DNA of 64,000 nt from Proteles cristata cristata (lineage: Eukaryota; Chordata; Mammalia; Carnivora; Hyaenidae): NCBI GenBank assembly GCA_017311185.1, contig JAESUZ010000457.1, positions 62,001-126,000 of the forward strand, read 5' to 3'. Positions 12,300 to 24,935 of the stretch are shown in pieces; the stretch's first letter is position 1; each line of letters starts with the position of its first letter. A model generated the notes under the pieces. It was given only the letters and a program-made list of their open reading frames with translations, was not told the DNA's origin and searched no databases. A program made the translations under genes and the position numbers.

Positions 12300-12515
12300 C
12301 ACTGAATAATCTCTATATGTTTGACACTGTGTTAAGCCCTTCCCAGGTATCATTTCACTCAATCTTGTGACAACTTTTGTAACAACAGATGAGGCAATGA
12401 GAGCATAGTGAAATGGATTTACTGATCCATGGTCACACCACCACTATGCAAGGGAGCCAGCAACCAAGCCAGGCAGTCTGACTCCATAACATAGCCACTA
12501 TGCCATTAGGAATCA
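12300..12515 (+). mobile_element. MIR SINE
   Basis: MIR order visible: GACACTGTGTTAAGCCCTT, ATCATTTCACTCAATC, CAGATGAGGCAATGAG, GGTCACACCACC, CCAGGCAGTCTGACTCC, and a final CATAGCCACTATGCCA. Nearly full-length but diverged. Confidence 0.85.
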
Positions 12516-12964
12516 AATCTTGCCCAACCCTTTGTTTGAGGTCACTTCTCTTAATTATGGCCTAGACCATTGGACAAGTTTGTTCACTATATAGCCAACA
12601 GGGAAGCTACTGAACTTCACGGAGTTCATCAGAAGGCCTTGAAAATGGCAGCCATGTTCTAAGTTCCTGCATTTTTAAAGCTTTATCCCATTCAAGAACA
12701 AAGTAAACAGTTCTCCAGCATTCTGTCCCATCACTTACTTTTGACAAAAGCAAAAGATAAAGCTCTGCAACTACAAAAGATAATTACCTGAAAATAAGTC
12801 AACTGCTTCTCAATGGAAACATTAGTTTATACGCTCAATCTAGAGAGGTACACAAGTCTTCTTTAAAGAGACATGTTCTATCAACTGTCTTTTTAAAAAT
12901 TATCCAAAATAAAACTACTGCAAAGGGTATTAGGCATAGAAAGAGTCCTTATTCCTTATATCTT
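12516..12964. other. Stretch without recognised gene
   Basis: AT-rich, unique-looking; nothing recognised. Confidence 0.45.
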
Positions 12965-13560
12965 GTGGCTTCATTCATTCTAGTTTTCTATTACATCATA
13001 GTAAATCACCATAAGACATAGTGACTTAAAATAACAATCATTTTATTATCTTTTTGGTTTCTGAGGGCCTGGAATTCAGGAAGGGTTTGTCTGGGTAGTT
13101 CGGCTGAGGGTCCTGAATATGGTTGCAGCCAGATGTTAGCTGGAGCTGGAACAAAGAGCAGTTGCGGGAGGGGAGGCACAGCTGGCACAGCTGGAGACTG
13201 CCAGGGCATCTTTCTCGGACTTCCTGTAGGTCCAGACCATTCGGTCTCTTCCCATAGGCTAGTTTCAGTTTTCTCACAGCATGGTGGCCTTGGATAGGTG
13301 TAAGTGCTTATATGACAGCTCAGGGCTCCAGCAAGAATGTTCCAGAAAGCAAAGTTAAAACTGTATTACCTCTTCAAAATTATCCTCAGAAGTGAGACAG
13401 TATTTTTTCTGCCACATTCTATTGGTACAAGCGAGACACAAACGTATCCAGATACATAGGGAAGGGATTAGATTTCTCTCTTGATGGCGTGCTAACACGT
13501 AGGTTTGGGCAATGATGTAGCCATCTTTGGAAAAATACAATCTGTCCCACAGTCTCAGGT
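12965..13560 (-). mobile_element. Ancient mammalian repeat, class not resolved (LTR or DNA element)
   Basis: The plus strand shows 'tagtttt..ctattacatcatagtaaatcacc' followed by AGTGACTTAAAATAACAATC, a GGAATTCAGGAAGGG block, and later CTGCCACATTCTATTGGTAC. The same family is seen at 50.57-51.86 kb. The terminal 'accataa..cttaaaa..aacaatc' pattern is shared by MaLR LTRs and some MER elements; I cannot decide. Small reverse frames here (13006-13277) are not genes. The strand given is the usual repeat-annotation guess. Confidence 0.5.
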
Positions 13561-15189
13561 TAGCCATGTACTGCAAATGCCACATACGAGGGAGCCCATG
13601 CCATTCTCATGTTTCAGATATGTAAACCAAGGGAAAGCATTTCTAAGCCGCTTCTGGTTACACAGAAGAGGGGAGGAAACTACCACATCCGTTTAAACAT
13701 GCAACTTTAAAGATAAACATAATATATAGAAATTACTTTGTGAAGTATAAAATATGGCATATTTTATTGTGGTCATTCATTGCAACTTGGAAAGATCTCT
13801 GAAAAGCCTGTTATCTCTGAAAATCTGACATTTTATCAAGAGAGATGAAGCTCTCCTTGGAAAGTTTTATTTACTTAACAAGTACCACTTGAATTGCCGT
13901 AGGAAAGTATTTGGGTATTTCCTAGAGTTGTACTTAATGGAGAACTTGGAAAGTTAAAGCTCTCAACAAGATTGGCCTGACAAAATGTTTCCCATTGCAA
14001 AAGAGTACAGCTGTGGGCAAGGAATACTTGCTTTGGCCTGAAGCTCAGGAAAAGAAAGAATCAATGATGGAGAAGGCAACTTGCAAGAGTTGCCAGGTTA
14101 TCAGTCAGTCTGCTGTCTAATTTGCACGTGCAAACTGAGATTCTTCATACCCTCTCCCAAGTTCAGCCAACTCCCATGCCACATCTTTCAGGGTTTTGTC
14201 CATTTTAGTTCTGATGTTCTGAATTTTTGGTTTTGGATGTATACATATACACATATATGCATGTAAATATATATGTGTATATGTATTGCATATGTATGTA
14301 TGTGAAAATGCTTATATCAGTATAATTAATGTTGGAAAACTGTATTTTCTTCTGCTTTGGGGCAGGGTGTGTGTGTTTATGTCTGTGTTTGTGTTTGGGG
14401 GTGGGGTAGTGGTAAGAACATTCATCCCCTGAAATGTTTTGATTCTCAAACTGTTTTTCTTCTGACTGCAACTTTGTTTGCATGCTGTCTGCGGCTTTCT
14501 GCTCCTCCTACAATATTTTCTTTTCTGGGCCAGCAATGAGTTAGTTGATGCAGGTAAGGGACGGGGCTTGTGGTGGCTAACTAGGTTTCTTGATTCAAAC
14601 ACGCCCTCTGCTGCTGACATGGTGAACTGCAGTCTCCTTGGTGAATAGTACTGCTTTTCAGAGGGGAGATCGGGTCTTTCCTGATTCTGTGATTCTTTTC
14701 TCTCTGCAGGGTCCTTAATTTTATCCCTTTTGCTTTTCTTTCTCCACATCTCTCAGTCTCCAAGGGGTAAGTACCTTTCCAAGGTCCCCCCTTCTTCCCT
14801 GAAGCCTCACCATTCCCAAGACTATCACTGCAAGTCTTACAGGCATTCTAATATTTCCACTTGGGATGGGGCTTGACTTTCTAGGGGTGATGTTGCCTGG
14901 GCTGCGTCACCCCAGGCTCCCCCAAGTCCTGTCCTCTTCCCCCCTTGTTCTCCACTGTCTGCCCAGCACTCCTGACAGGGTGGGCTCCAGAGCAGCTTGG
15001 CTGAACCTGGTGCTAGTTGCTCCTTACAGGTAACTTGAAGTCTGTAGAATGTTTCCCAGTAATATTGAGGGCATGTGTAAATGATGCTTTTATTTGCTCT
15101 GTTTATTGACTTGTTATTTTGGGAAGAAGTTATTCGAAGAGATTTGGATCTAGGCAATCATCATTATTCTACTGCAACTCAGAGCTCTG
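13561..15189. other. Stretch without recognised gene
   Basis: Unique-looking DNA. Alternating purine-pyrimidine DNA (ATATACATATACACATATATG) lies at 14236-14305 and a TG-rich run at 14365-14400. A reverse 145-aa frame (14312-14749) overlaps these simple repeats, and has no domain I know. From 14,560 to 15,060 base composition is more balanced, but no exon can be supported. Confidence 0.5.
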
Positions 15190-15418
15190 TTTATTTTTTA
15201 TTATTTTAATTTTTTTATGTTTATTTATTTTTGAGAGAGAGAGTACACACACACAAGTGGGGGAAGGGCAAAGAGAGAGGAAGACACAGAATCTGAAGCA
15301 GGCTCCAGGCTCTGAGCCATCAGCACAGAGCCTGATGTGAGGCTCAAACCCATGAACTGTGAGATCATGACCTGAGCCGAAGTCAGACACTCAACCAACT
15401 GAGCCACCCAGGCGCCCC
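15190..15418 (-). mobile_element. SINEC-type SINE (feline form)
   Basis: Reversed tail TTTATGTTTATTTATTTTTGAG, GA-rich tract, CAGCACAGAGCCTGATG and the reversed head ending GAGCCACCCAGGCGCCCC. The target-site duplication is not clear. Confidence 0.95.
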
Positions 15419-16850
15419 TATTTGCTTAAACGATAATGCCATTTACTGCATTAAATATATCCATTTTACCCTAACCTGATTACTCTTCACAATACAGGAA
15501 TGTCTCAGCACAGAGCCATATATAACTTTGTAAACAAGGAACTCTGTGATAACAAGCAAACAGAAAAAATCACACACAAAACCAATTGTTTAAAATACTT
15601 TCTGACCACCTAATGCATACCCAAAGTGAATTCTTATTCTTATATAATATCATCAGTCATCACCAAAGCAGCCAAACCTGCCCCAACTATATCAGCAAAC
15701 GGAAGAGCCCCTGACAGCATCTGCCATCCAGAATAAAATTGTAGGCAGTAGAAGTCACTGGAAAAGCTGCACTTGTGTTTTAACTTGCCATGAAACTTTT
15801 CTATTTGCAATTCAGGTAATTCGCTGGGTTCTAGCAGAACCAGCTCCAGGTGCCAGCTTTAGTCAGATACATCTGGCTTTTAACTCCAGGCCCCTGTGGT
15901 AGATAGTAGAGGCTGCCTGTGCCTGCTCTGGCTGAAGATTGCTCTGGCTATGGGAGCAGGCTCTTCCCAGAAGCAGAGCAAGCCTGAAGTGCTGGGAATT
16001 AATCCCTCCAACTCCCAATAGCCCTAATCCATGACTTTTGAGATCTGGCTAGGATACCCAGCTCCCTTCACCCCACCTAAAGGGCAGGATAACTGAGTCA
16101 GAGTTCATGATCTGGCAAGGTTAAGTTCTTATCCACAGGGCTGATTTGATTGATAATGCACCCTGGATCAGCTACCTCCCTCCCAACTCACCTCCCCACT
16201 CTCTTACCAGTGCTTCCCAGGGACCCCCACCCCCAAACAAACTACTTACATTCAAATCTTTGCTCACAGCCTGCTTCTAGGGGAAGCCAGACTGAGACAG
16301 CCCCCTAGCTTGGTCGTCTTCTCCAGGCTCTCAGAGCCTCCATGTAGATGGTTCGGAGCCAGGAAGACAGCCCCAGACTCGGTCACTGATCCAAACAGGG
16401 TGAGAAGGAGAAGGGTCTTGGGTGTAAGGGACCAGGAATGCACAGAAGAAGGTCCTAATGGGACTGTGCAGGGCACAGACTGTAGTACTGCTCGTCCCCA
16501 GGACCACTGATGTGGCCATGGCGAGTATTTAAAGGGACAGAGATGAGGTGGCCCCTCCACATTCCATGGCCAAGGCTGTGTACATAGTAACTTCTCTGTA
16601 AATATTTGTGGATGACCAAACGAGTTGGAATTCAGTTTGAGAAAACCACATTAATGTAAACCCTGTTAAACAGGAAGGAAGTAGGGAGGTTTAATTCTTA
16701 CTCTGACATTAACTCTGCTATCATGTGTTGTTTCATGATGTGGTAAAGAAATGAGATTACCAGGATGAGTTGAATTCTATAGAATTCCACCCCCCCTTTT
16801 GACACTGTGGGGGCTCTAGACTATTGAACACTGAACCACCCCAGCCTCTT
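15419..16850. other. Stretch without recognised gene
   Basis: Unique-looking DNA, moderately GC-rich from 15.9 to 16.55 kb. Two overlapping frames (16264-16560 reverse, 16310-16510 forward) show no domain. No promoter or exon evidence. Confidence 0.5.
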
Positions 16851-16861
16851 TGCTGTGAATT

Positions 16862-17065
16862 CTTTTTTCAATTTATTTATTTATGAAAGAGAGACTGAGA
16901 GAGCAAGTGGGGGAAGGGAAGAGAGAAGAGACAGAATCCGAAGCAGGCTCCATGCTGGCAGCACAGAGTCCAATGTAGGCCTCGATCCCATGGACTGTGA
17001 GATCATGACTTGAGCAGAGATCAAGAGTCGGACGCTTAAGCAACTGAGCCACCCAGGCGACCCCC
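16862..17065 (-). mobile_element. SINEC-type SINE
   Basis: Reversed tail ATTTATTTATTTATGAAAGAG through GAGCCACCCAGGCGACCCCC. Flanked by the perfect 11-base duplication TGCTGTGAATT (16851-16861 and 17066-17076). Confidence 0.95.
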
Positions 17066-17076
17066 TGCTGTGAATT

Positions 17077-17780
17077 ATGGGCAAGGTTGCACACAGAAGG
17101 AATGGTCATATATGGAAGGTGGTGGGAATGATTTAAGGTCATCTTCTCTTTCCCTTACCTTGTCACAAAGCTAGGGGGCACTCCAGGCTCCCCTACTGTG
17201 ACAGCCCTGGGAGCTGCCGTCCCAGCATCCACACATGTGATGGGTCTAATGAAATACTTATTCAGTGGTCATGAAAGAAATGCACCTGTACACTGGCTGG
17301 GTCCCAACTTAATGATTAAGACAAGAGTGGCCAACCTGGGTCATGTTTTAGAAGAATCCAGGCAAAGCTCATCCCTACTGCAAACCAAGAAAGTATTTAG
17401 AATGCAGGAGAAAAAGATGAATATTTACAGTAGGATCACTGCTTTTTTGAATTCTTGGGGAGATCAGCTAACCAAAACAACAGCTATTTTTAAATTTCAT
17501 TATTTTATAATGATCGCCATTTTAAAATACCCATTTCATGCCTGCATTGGATTAGGTGCTGGGCCACGGCAAGGAACAGGCAGGTTCCATTGGGACCCTT
17601 CCTCAAGATGTTGACTGAGAAAGATGAGCCAATGTGGTGTGATCAACCCATGGGATATTTTATGAATAATTCTCCTATACATATCTACTTTGTCTTATGT
17701 GGGCCTACGGTCTAGTCACATGCAGAGCCTAGATAAAGAATGGCTGACACTTCAAGTATCAAAAACTTCAAATATTAAAC
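17077..17780. other. Stretch without recognised gene; 138-aa frame unsupported
   Basis: A plus-strand frame at 17198-17614 is the longest in ordinary-GC DNA here (MTALGAAVPASTHVMGLMK...). It shows no domain, signal or splice context that I recognise, and may be chance. Confidence 0.4.
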
Positions 17781-17781
17781 A

Positions 17782-17980
17782 GTTTTTTTTTTTTTGCAGG
17801 ACTTTTTTTTTTTTTTTTTTTGAGAAAGAGGGAGAAAGAGAGAGAGAGACATAGGAAGAGGGAGAGAGAGAATCCCAAGAAGGCTCCACACCCAGTTTGG
17901 AGCCTAATGCAGGACTCGATCCCATGACCTGAGCTGAAATCAAGAGACAACGTTTAACTGACTAAACTGCCTAGGTGTCC
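17782..17980 (-). mobile_element. SINEC-type SINE, older form
   Basis: Two T-runs (17783-17795 and 17803-17821) form the reversed tail; then GAGAAAGAGGGAGAAAGAG, CCCAAGAAGGCTCC, CCATGACCTGAGCTGAAATC and a degenerate head ending GCCTAGGTGTCC. Confidence 0.88.
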
Positions 17981-18009
17981 TAGATCTTTATTTAAATGTG
18001 TTCTATCAG

Positions 18010-18191
18010 AGCATTCTGGTGGTTCAGTCAGCTAAGCATCTGACTCTTGGTTTCCACTCAGGTCATGATTTCACAGTTCGTGAGTTCAGGCCCTGCATTT
18101 GGTTCTGCACTGGTGGTGCAGAGCTTGCTTGGGATTCTCTCACTCCCTGTCTCTCAAAATAAATGGGTTAACTTTAAAAAAAAAAAAAAAG
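18010..18191 (+). mobile_element. SINEC-type SINE, 5' end diverged
   Basis: Head GCATTCTGGTGGTTCAGTCAG, then CTCAGGTCATGATTTCACAG, and an A-rich tail of about 15 A. Duplication TTCTATCA on both sides (18001-18008 and about 18195-18202). It lies 30 bases after the previous, oppositely oriented SINE. Confidence 0.88.
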
Positions 18192-18347
18192 TCTTCTATC
18201 ACCCTACCTTAGAAACCAGCCTATCAGGAGAAATGTAACCTGTCTTTCATGATCTGGGTCAGCAGTGAATATGTTTTAGTTATAAGTAGCATCCTAAGTG
18301 CAAGCATGGGGTTAAGAAAGACTGGCTGCAGATGAGTACTTGGGAAA

Positions 18348-18376
18348 AACAAAACAAAACAAAACAAAACAAAAGA
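18348..18376. repeat. (CAAAA)n short tandem repeat
   Basis: About five AAAAC units. No flanking SINE is visible, so this is a plain simple repeat. Confidence 0.85.
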
Positions 18377-18492
18377 GCACATCATCTTCCTCTGTAGTCA
18401 TCTGCCTCTGCTAAAAGCACAGTGAAGGTTATGGAGATAGATGTAAGATGTCCAGGGTGTTGCGACATTACTGCTGTTTAAACAGATCCCCA

Positions 18493-18718
18493 GGGGCGCC
18501 TGGGTGGTTCAGTCAGTTAAGTGCCCAACTTTGGCTCAGATCATGATCTTGTGGTTTGTGAGTTCAAGCCCCGTGTCGGGCTCTGTGCTGTCAGCTTGGA
18601 GCCTGGAGCCTGCTTCAGATTCTGGGTCTGCCTCTCTCTCTGTCCCTCCCCCACTCATGCTCTGTCTCTCAAAAATGAATAAATGTTTAAAAAATTAAAA
18701 ACAAAAAACAAACAAAAA
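18493..18718 (+). mobile_element. SINEC-type SINE (feline form)
   Basis: GGGGCGCCTGGGTGGTTCAG head, B box at AGTTCAAGCCCC, CTCAAAAATGAATAAATG tail. A short duplication around CAGATCC flanks it. Confidence 0.95.
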
Positions 18719-18720
18719 AG

Positions 18721-19374
18721 ATCCGCAAAAGTCAGGATGCTATTTTTCCTAACCTCCAGAAAGTCACCTAATCAAAATCATGATCAGAGTTCTTTCTTTT
18801 GGCAATAATATAAGCAGTTTCTACATAACAACTCACAACATAGCAGCCCCTGTGGTAGAGGTCACCAAGCCTCCCTACGTGCCTTTTATTTCAGAGGTTC
18901 TTTCATTTGGGAAGCACCCATGTAACTGGGTTCTGTCCAGCTACATTTGGGTGGAAAGCTCTCTATGCCACCCTCTGACATGTCATTTAAAACCATCCCC
19001 TGCCATCCCTAGCCCCCTCTCCCCTTCTGCAATGACCTGTAAACTGTGCCTTCCAGATGACATGCTACAAGGTGGGAACAGGCTGGTTCCCTGTGTCACC
19101 ACCTGGAGAAGAACCACCTGACCCACACTGGCCAGATATTCGTTTTCATGTTAAGATCTTGAACACTGGAGGTTTACTGGCTAGTCTCTCATAAGGCATG
19201 CAACCGTCTAACCAAGTTGCAGACATTCTTCCATCTCTATCAGGAACAGACATGAAATAAAATGAACAAAGGCCCTGCCCTATTCAGGACCTCAATTATC
19301 ATCCTAAATGCTTGGACAGCCCACGAGAACATGTCAAAGTGAAGTGTGACACATGTACAACTCTCTCAATACTC
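18721..19374. other. Stretch without recognised gene
   Basis: Unique-looking. A 113-aa frame (18780-19121) has no recognisable domain. Confidence 0.45.
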
Positions 19375-19515
19375 TCCTTTGTGGCAAGGGCTGCTCTTAT
19401 CCCCACTTCATATGCAAAGAAACTGAGGCTTCAAGAGGTTAGTTAATTAATTTGCTGAGGGATCAGCAAGTAAGTGGAGGTACCACAGCTCTAGAACACA
19501 TGCTAGTCACCACAC
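19375..19515 (+). mobile_element. MIR SINE fragment
   Basis: Contains the MIR core TTATCCCCACTTCATATGCA, AAAGAAACTGAGGCTTCAAG, AGGTTAGTTAATTAATTTGC and CAGCAAGTAAGTGGAGG. Confidence 0.8.
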
Positions 19516-20524
19516 CAAACTGCCTCTCCCATCGGCCTTTGGTCTCAGCACCCGCCATCCTATGAAGCACTCTGCAAACCTCACCTAACTGCACATTGAT
19601 TTGTGGAGGCCTCATAGTGACACCCCTCATTCGCACTGGGTCTGCTCTGCTGTGAGAGAGAGCACATGCAAATTTCTGAGTCTGGCAGGGCATGCGACAT
19701 TTCAGCAGAAAATGAAGCAGCATCTCCTCTTGTGAGTGTATTTTCAGGGAGGCAATGCTTCCTCAAAACCACAAATTGATGACCATTATGGGAAGCGGTC
19801 TCTGCCAAAGCCTTAGGTCATGATGACTGTGTCCGTGCTATTTAAATGCTTTCTTTTTAACAGAATTCTAGGCATATGTAGCTTTAAAGTGATATAGCCA
19901 CCTGCATGATGGATGACATTTCTCAAGAAACATCTTTCCTATTAACAATTCATGCTCTGAATCACACTATACTCAGGCCCAAGGAATCAGTCAATGAGCT
20001 TCGGTGTTTTGTACTTTTGTCTTTGTATTTTTCTAAATTGTTCAAATTGTACACAAGTGAATACTACCTTTATGATCAGAAATAAAAGGTATTATCTACT
20101 AATGATACAATTACTAATATAGAAGCCTAACATTGCCTCTTTAGGACAAGCACCCTGGCTTCCACAATTGGGCTGGTTTTGCTATACTTCAGCAGACTTC
20201 AGATTTGGGACATTCTTTCCCTAAAGGCAGCATAACTTCATTTTTGGTACATTCTTTCCCTAGAGGCAGAAAATATGCTGGTACCAATAAAAAAAACAAA
20301 ATCAATAGCATTCACTTGCGTTCTGTCTCTGATACTTTTGAGAGTATGGTATCACTGGATTATCTCACCAGCAAAGGTTTCATTTTAGAAAATCTCTAAA
20401 TGTTTGGGTATGAAAAAATACTCATATTTCTAATGTTTGGGTCTGAGGACACTTCTGAGGCTCCCTGCTTGGCTACAATTTGACAAGCGTGACCCACAAT
20501 GAATAGTTTTCATCCTGGGAGGTA
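19516..20524. other. Stretch without recognised gene; 22-base imperfect direct repeat
   Basis: No exon recognised. The block ACATTCTTTCCCTAAAGGCAG at about 20209 recurs with one or two changes at about 20249 (ACATTCTTTCCCTAGAGGCAG). The 64-aa frame at 20205-20399 reflects this duplication (HSFPKG...HSFPRG). Confidence 0.5.
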
Positions 20525-20880
20525 ACATGGGTCCTGGAATTTGGAATTACATTTCTTATTCAAATCCTGGCTTCTAAGTCTTCTAATCCTTGGATCCTGA
20601 GCAAGTTAACTATACTGGTCTGAGATTCAGCTCTATTGACCCATGAACTATGGGCCAGGTTGTGCTCAGAAACAAATCTGAAAAAACAAACTGGAAGTTT
20701 CCTTGAACATTGCTCCTCAGCATCTGATTTTGCTGACTGTTTTCTCAAATCTATCAAAATCCTTCGCAGTATAATAAGAAAAGCCCTTAGCTGCATGCCT
20801 GGTAATACTCTGTGTATCTTAACACTCAATAAAGATTAACTGTTGTTACTTATTATTACTGTCACTATTATTATTTCCAT
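20525..20880 (-). mobile_element. MIR SINE, antisense
   Basis: Reads CAAATCCTGGCTTCTAAGTC and GAGCAAGTTAACTATACTGG near its start, and AAGCCCTTAGCTGCATGCCTGG...CACTCAATAAAGATTAACTG near its end, the antisense MIR order. The middle is diverged. Confidence 0.65.
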
Positions 20881-21549
20881 CCGGGCTTTGGATGCCTGAC
20901 ACACAGGATGTAGCATTTGTCGAGTAGGACTGACTGAATTTTAGGGAGAAGTAAGCCATAAATAAGACCCTCTCCAATCCTCGCTATAATGTCCTCCTGA
21001 TCAAGACACTGTTTCTCTGGGCCCAGAATTGCAAAAATAATGTCACCAGGTCTTCTTTTACAGCTTGGCGGTGATCCAAGGGGATAGATCCTCCGAAATA
21101 TTCCCATTAGTACCCTCACCAGATCAGCTGTATGGCCTGGTTTTCTCTTGTAAGTTACTTAAAATTTTCTTCTGGCTGTTTCTACCTTCTGACTTTGTAA
21201 TTTTCCCCCAATCCAAGATTCTCCACTGCTGTGGTCTTTGGCTGTAAAGAGAGGAGAAGGGAAACCCCTGGGGTCATAGAAAAGTCAGGAAGCCTGAGAC
21301 ACAATCTCAAGACACTAACAGGCAATGCCTGTGGCTTCTCTGGGCTTCAGTTTCCTTTGCACCCCAAGGGGTTCACTAAGGGACCAGCTCTCTGAACAGA
21401 TGCTCTTCCTCTGAATGTCCACAGAACATACTGCATGCTTGCGGTGGCCCAAGCACTGGCCTCCAGGCTGGGTATCTCCTGGGTCTCTGGTCTCCCTGCT
21501 CAGCATCTGCCCTGTGTGGGATTTGTCCTGGAAAGTCCTGCTGAGCTTT
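20881..21549. other. Stretch without recognised gene
   Basis: Overlapping short frames on both strands (21315-21750) lack domains. Nothing else supported. Confidence 0.45.
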
Positions 21550-21672
21550 ACAATCTGCTGCTCCTGGATGCAAACCCTGGCTCTGGCACCACTTACTAAT
21601 TCTACAACTTGGGACAAGTTCACTGAACTTCTCAGAGCCTTGGTTTACCTGGCTACAAAATGGAGATTGTGG
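21550..21672 (-). mobile_element. MIR SINE fragment, antisense
   Basis: Shows CAAACCCTGGCTCTGGCACC, TTGGGACAAGTTCACTGAAC and CTCAGAGCCTTGGTTTACC, ending ACAAAATGGAGA: the antisense MIR core. Confidence 0.85.
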
Positions 21673-21763
21673 CAAATTCACAATCTTAATTCACAAAACC
21701 GTGCAGGGACCCCAAATGGAATAAAATTGATGGAGTTCTCAACACAGTAGGAAACTTACTGGT

Positions 21764-21978
21764 GTTTTTTTTTTTTTTTAATCTATTTTTGAGAGAGAAA
21801 GGGAGACAGAGTGCAAGTGGGGGAGAAACAGAGAAAGAGGGAGATACAGAATCCAAAGCAGGCTCCAGGCTTTGAGCTATCAGCACAGAGCCCAACGCGG
21901 GGCCTAAACCCACAAACTATGAGACCATGACCTGAGCCAAAGTCAGATGCTCAATCGAATGAGCTACCCAGGAGCCCC
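21764..21978 (-). mobile_element. SINEC-type SINE (feline form)
   Basis: T-run, GAGAGAGAAAGGGAGACAG tract, CAGGCTCCAGGCTTTGAGC, and a reversed head ending CTACCCAGGAGCCCC. Duplication GGAAACTTACTG (left, near 21751) and GGAACTTACTG (right, from 21980). Confidence 0.95.
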
Positions 21979-21980
21979 AG

Positions 21981-23456
21981 GAACTTACTGTTTTAATCAC
22001 AGAGTTTTCATGTTATTCTCATCAGAAGAGCTCTATTCAACTTAATTAGACCTTTTTAAAAAGCATGTATCACTCATAGGCATAAAAAGAAACACATAAA
22101 CAGAAGCATACAGAAAGAAACATATAAGCCAAGTTAATTGTTTAAGGTCTTTAAAACTTTCTCATGAAGTTTCTGGAGCATTCTTCTACTAGGAGTGGTT
22201 TATGGCCAGGTTTTATTCATATAACATCATCCTCTGTGACATCAATTAGAAAAAAGAGCATATACGATGCCGGGATTTTTTTTTCTTAACTTAAATTTTT
22301 ACTTATTTCATTTGAAAAAATTAGAAAATCATCAGTTCGAAAGTGGACCAGCTAACACACTGGGGGCAGCAAATGTCTAAAAATAACTCAGTTATAAAAG
22401 TACTAGTATAGTTTATAATATCACGTATCTCAGAACAATAAATAAAAACACAAAATGTCTTTCCTTGTAGATCAGACTGGTTTCTTCTCAGAAAGAATAC
22501 AAAAGGCAATTAATGATTTGAGATTAAAATCAAACATACTGATATTCACCTCAGCAACATCTAAATAAATGACCCACACAGCACAGAGCCAACACATAGG
22601 TAACAGCCCCAAAATGTTAAGTGTACTAGTTATAAGAGCTTGGACACATACTTTAACTTTTCTAAGACTCCCCTTCTGTAAAGGCAAGTGGTAGGCTTCA
22701 ATGAAGTTTAGGATGCTTCTGTTATCTAAAGCTCTTTGTCTATATAAATGCTCATGCAACTTTAATTCACCATCTTATTTGGTCACTGAATGCTGTCCCG
22801 TTTTTATAACATCTGGCACTGAAGCACATTCACGTAGACAATTTATAAATTTATAAATGCACAGGGGCAATGCCCTTTGCATTTCTGAAGTTAATCTCTT
22901 CTATATCAGGAGATTTTATATTTATTTCCCAATAAATGAAAATACATTCAGCTAGATCCCAAATTAGAGACATGACTTTTTTATTGTAAATATAACTTCT
23001 GTAGTATTATTTGCCTTTCTAAGAATTTCATTAGATTTAGAGGGAAATCACACCGTGTAGGACTCAATTTTAGCCCATATTGATTGTAATCACAGGTTTC
23101 AAGCCTCTCAACATCCAATTAAGATTGTGTTTCTAAAAGAGTGAAATTTTACTTAAAAAAGATAAGCAAAGTAAAAGCCCAAGGATGTCACAAAGTAGGC
23201 TGTGCTCTACCTGAACTCATGTGGAATGAAAACTGCACCAAAGAAATTAAAGATTTCACATGATCAGGAAAATCTTCCTTATGGTAAACAAGGTCAGCTC
23301 TCAGCCAGAAACTGATAAAGTTAGAGAAGAATATTGGTGAATGTTTCTGCTGTGAGTGAAGACAGCTCCAGTTTACTTGAGGTTTGGTTTTAAAGAGTCA
23401 TTTCCTGGAACCTCTAGGCCACTGCGGTCAGATCCAATCAACAATTTATAAAAGCC
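21981..23456. other. Stretch without recognised gene
   Basis: AT-rich, unique-looking. Two reverse frames (22321-22509, 22472-22759) show no domain. Nothing recognised. Confidence 0.5.
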
Positions 23457-23930
23457 TTGGGACTTCCTGATTTCAAAACTCACTACAAAGCTACAGTAAT
23501 CAAAACAGTGTCGTACTGGCATAAAGGACAGAAATATAGACCTTCAAATAGAATAAAAAGCCCAGAAATTAACCCATTGGTAAACAGTGAAATGATTTTC
23601 AACAAGGGTGCCAAGACTATCCAATGGGCAAAGGATAGTCTTTTCAACAAATGATGTTAGGAAAACTGAATATCACACGCAAAAGAATGAGGTTGGTCCT
23701 TACCTTACAGCACATAACAAAAATTAACTCCAAGTGGATCAAAGACCTAAGTATAAGAGCTAAAATCAGAAAACTCCTCAAAGAAAATACAAATTGGATC
23801 TAGCAATGAGTTCTTGGATATAATGCCAAAAGCACAGGCAACAAAAGAAAAAAAATAAATTGGACTACATCAAAATTAAAAACACCTGTGCCTCAAAGGA
23901 CACAAGCCATAGAGTAAAAAAGGCAACCTA

Positions 23931-24142
23931 GGGGCGCCTGGGTGGCTCAGTCAGTTAAGTGTCAGACTTTGGCTTAGGTCATGATCTCACAGTTCATGGG
24001 TTTGAGTCCCGTGTCAGGCCCTGTGCTGACAACTAGCTCAGAGCCTTGAGGCTGTTTCAAATTCTGTTTCTCCCTCTCTCTCTGACCCTCCTCTGCTCAT
24101 GCTCTCTCTCTCAGAAATAAATAAAACATTAAAATTTTTTTT
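23931..24142 (+). mobile_element. SINEC-type SINE inserted in L1
   Basis: GGGGCGCCTGGGTGGCTCAG head and AAATAAATAAAACATT tail. Duplication AAAAGGCAACCTA (ending 23930) and AAAAGGCAACCCA (from 24143). Confidence 0.97.
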
Positions 24143-24430
24143 AAAAGGCAACCCAGAGAATGGAGAAAATATTTCCAAATCATATATCTGATAAGGGATT
24201 AATATGTAAAACACAGAGAAAACTCCTACAGCCCAAAAGTAAAAACAAATAAACTGGATTTAAAAATGGGCAAAGAACTTGAATAAACATTTCTCCAAAG
24301 ATACACAAATGGCCAACACACAGATGAAAAGATGCTCAACATCACTTATCACTAAGGAAATGCAAATCAAAACCATGAGGAGACACCACATCACACCCAT
24401 TAGGATGACTCCTATTAAAAAACCAAAGTA

Positions 24431-24547
24431 AGGTGCCTGAGTGGCTCAGTTGGCTAAGCATCTGACTTTAGCTCTGGTCATGATCTCATGGTTTGTGAGA
24501 CTGAGCCCCACATCAGGCTCTGTGCTGACAGCATGGAGCTATTTGGA

Positions 24548-24578
<31 letters not shown>

Positions 24579-24621
24579 GCCCCTCCCTGCTCACTCTTTC
24601 CTCAAAAGAAAATACATAAAT
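24431..24621 (+). mobile_element. SINEC-type SINE inserted in L1
   Basis: AGGTGCCTGAGTGGCTCAG head, TCTCTCTCTCTCTC run, tail AAATACATAAATAAAAACC. Flanked by AAAAACCAAAGTA and AAAAACCAAAATA. Confidence 0.95.
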
Positions 24622-24935
24622 AAAAACCAAAATAATGAGTGTTAGTGAGGACATGGAGAAACTGAAGCCCCTGTAAACTGTTGGTAGATATGTAAAATGA
24701 CGCAAGCTTCTGTGGAAAACGGCACATCAGTCCCCCAAAAGATTAAAAACAGAATCACCACATGATCCAGTAATTCCACTCCTGGGTCTGCTCTCCAAAG
24801 AAGTGAAAACAAGGTCTCAAAAAGATATCTGAATACTCAGGGTCACAGCAGCATTATTTACAATAGCCAAAAGGTAAAAGCAACCCAAGTGCCTATCAGT
24901 GGATGAATGGATAAATAAAATGTGGCAGACACAGA

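Noticed and set aside
17198..17614. 138-aa forward frame
   Set aside because: No domain, no promoter or splice context; length is compatible with chance in 64 kb.
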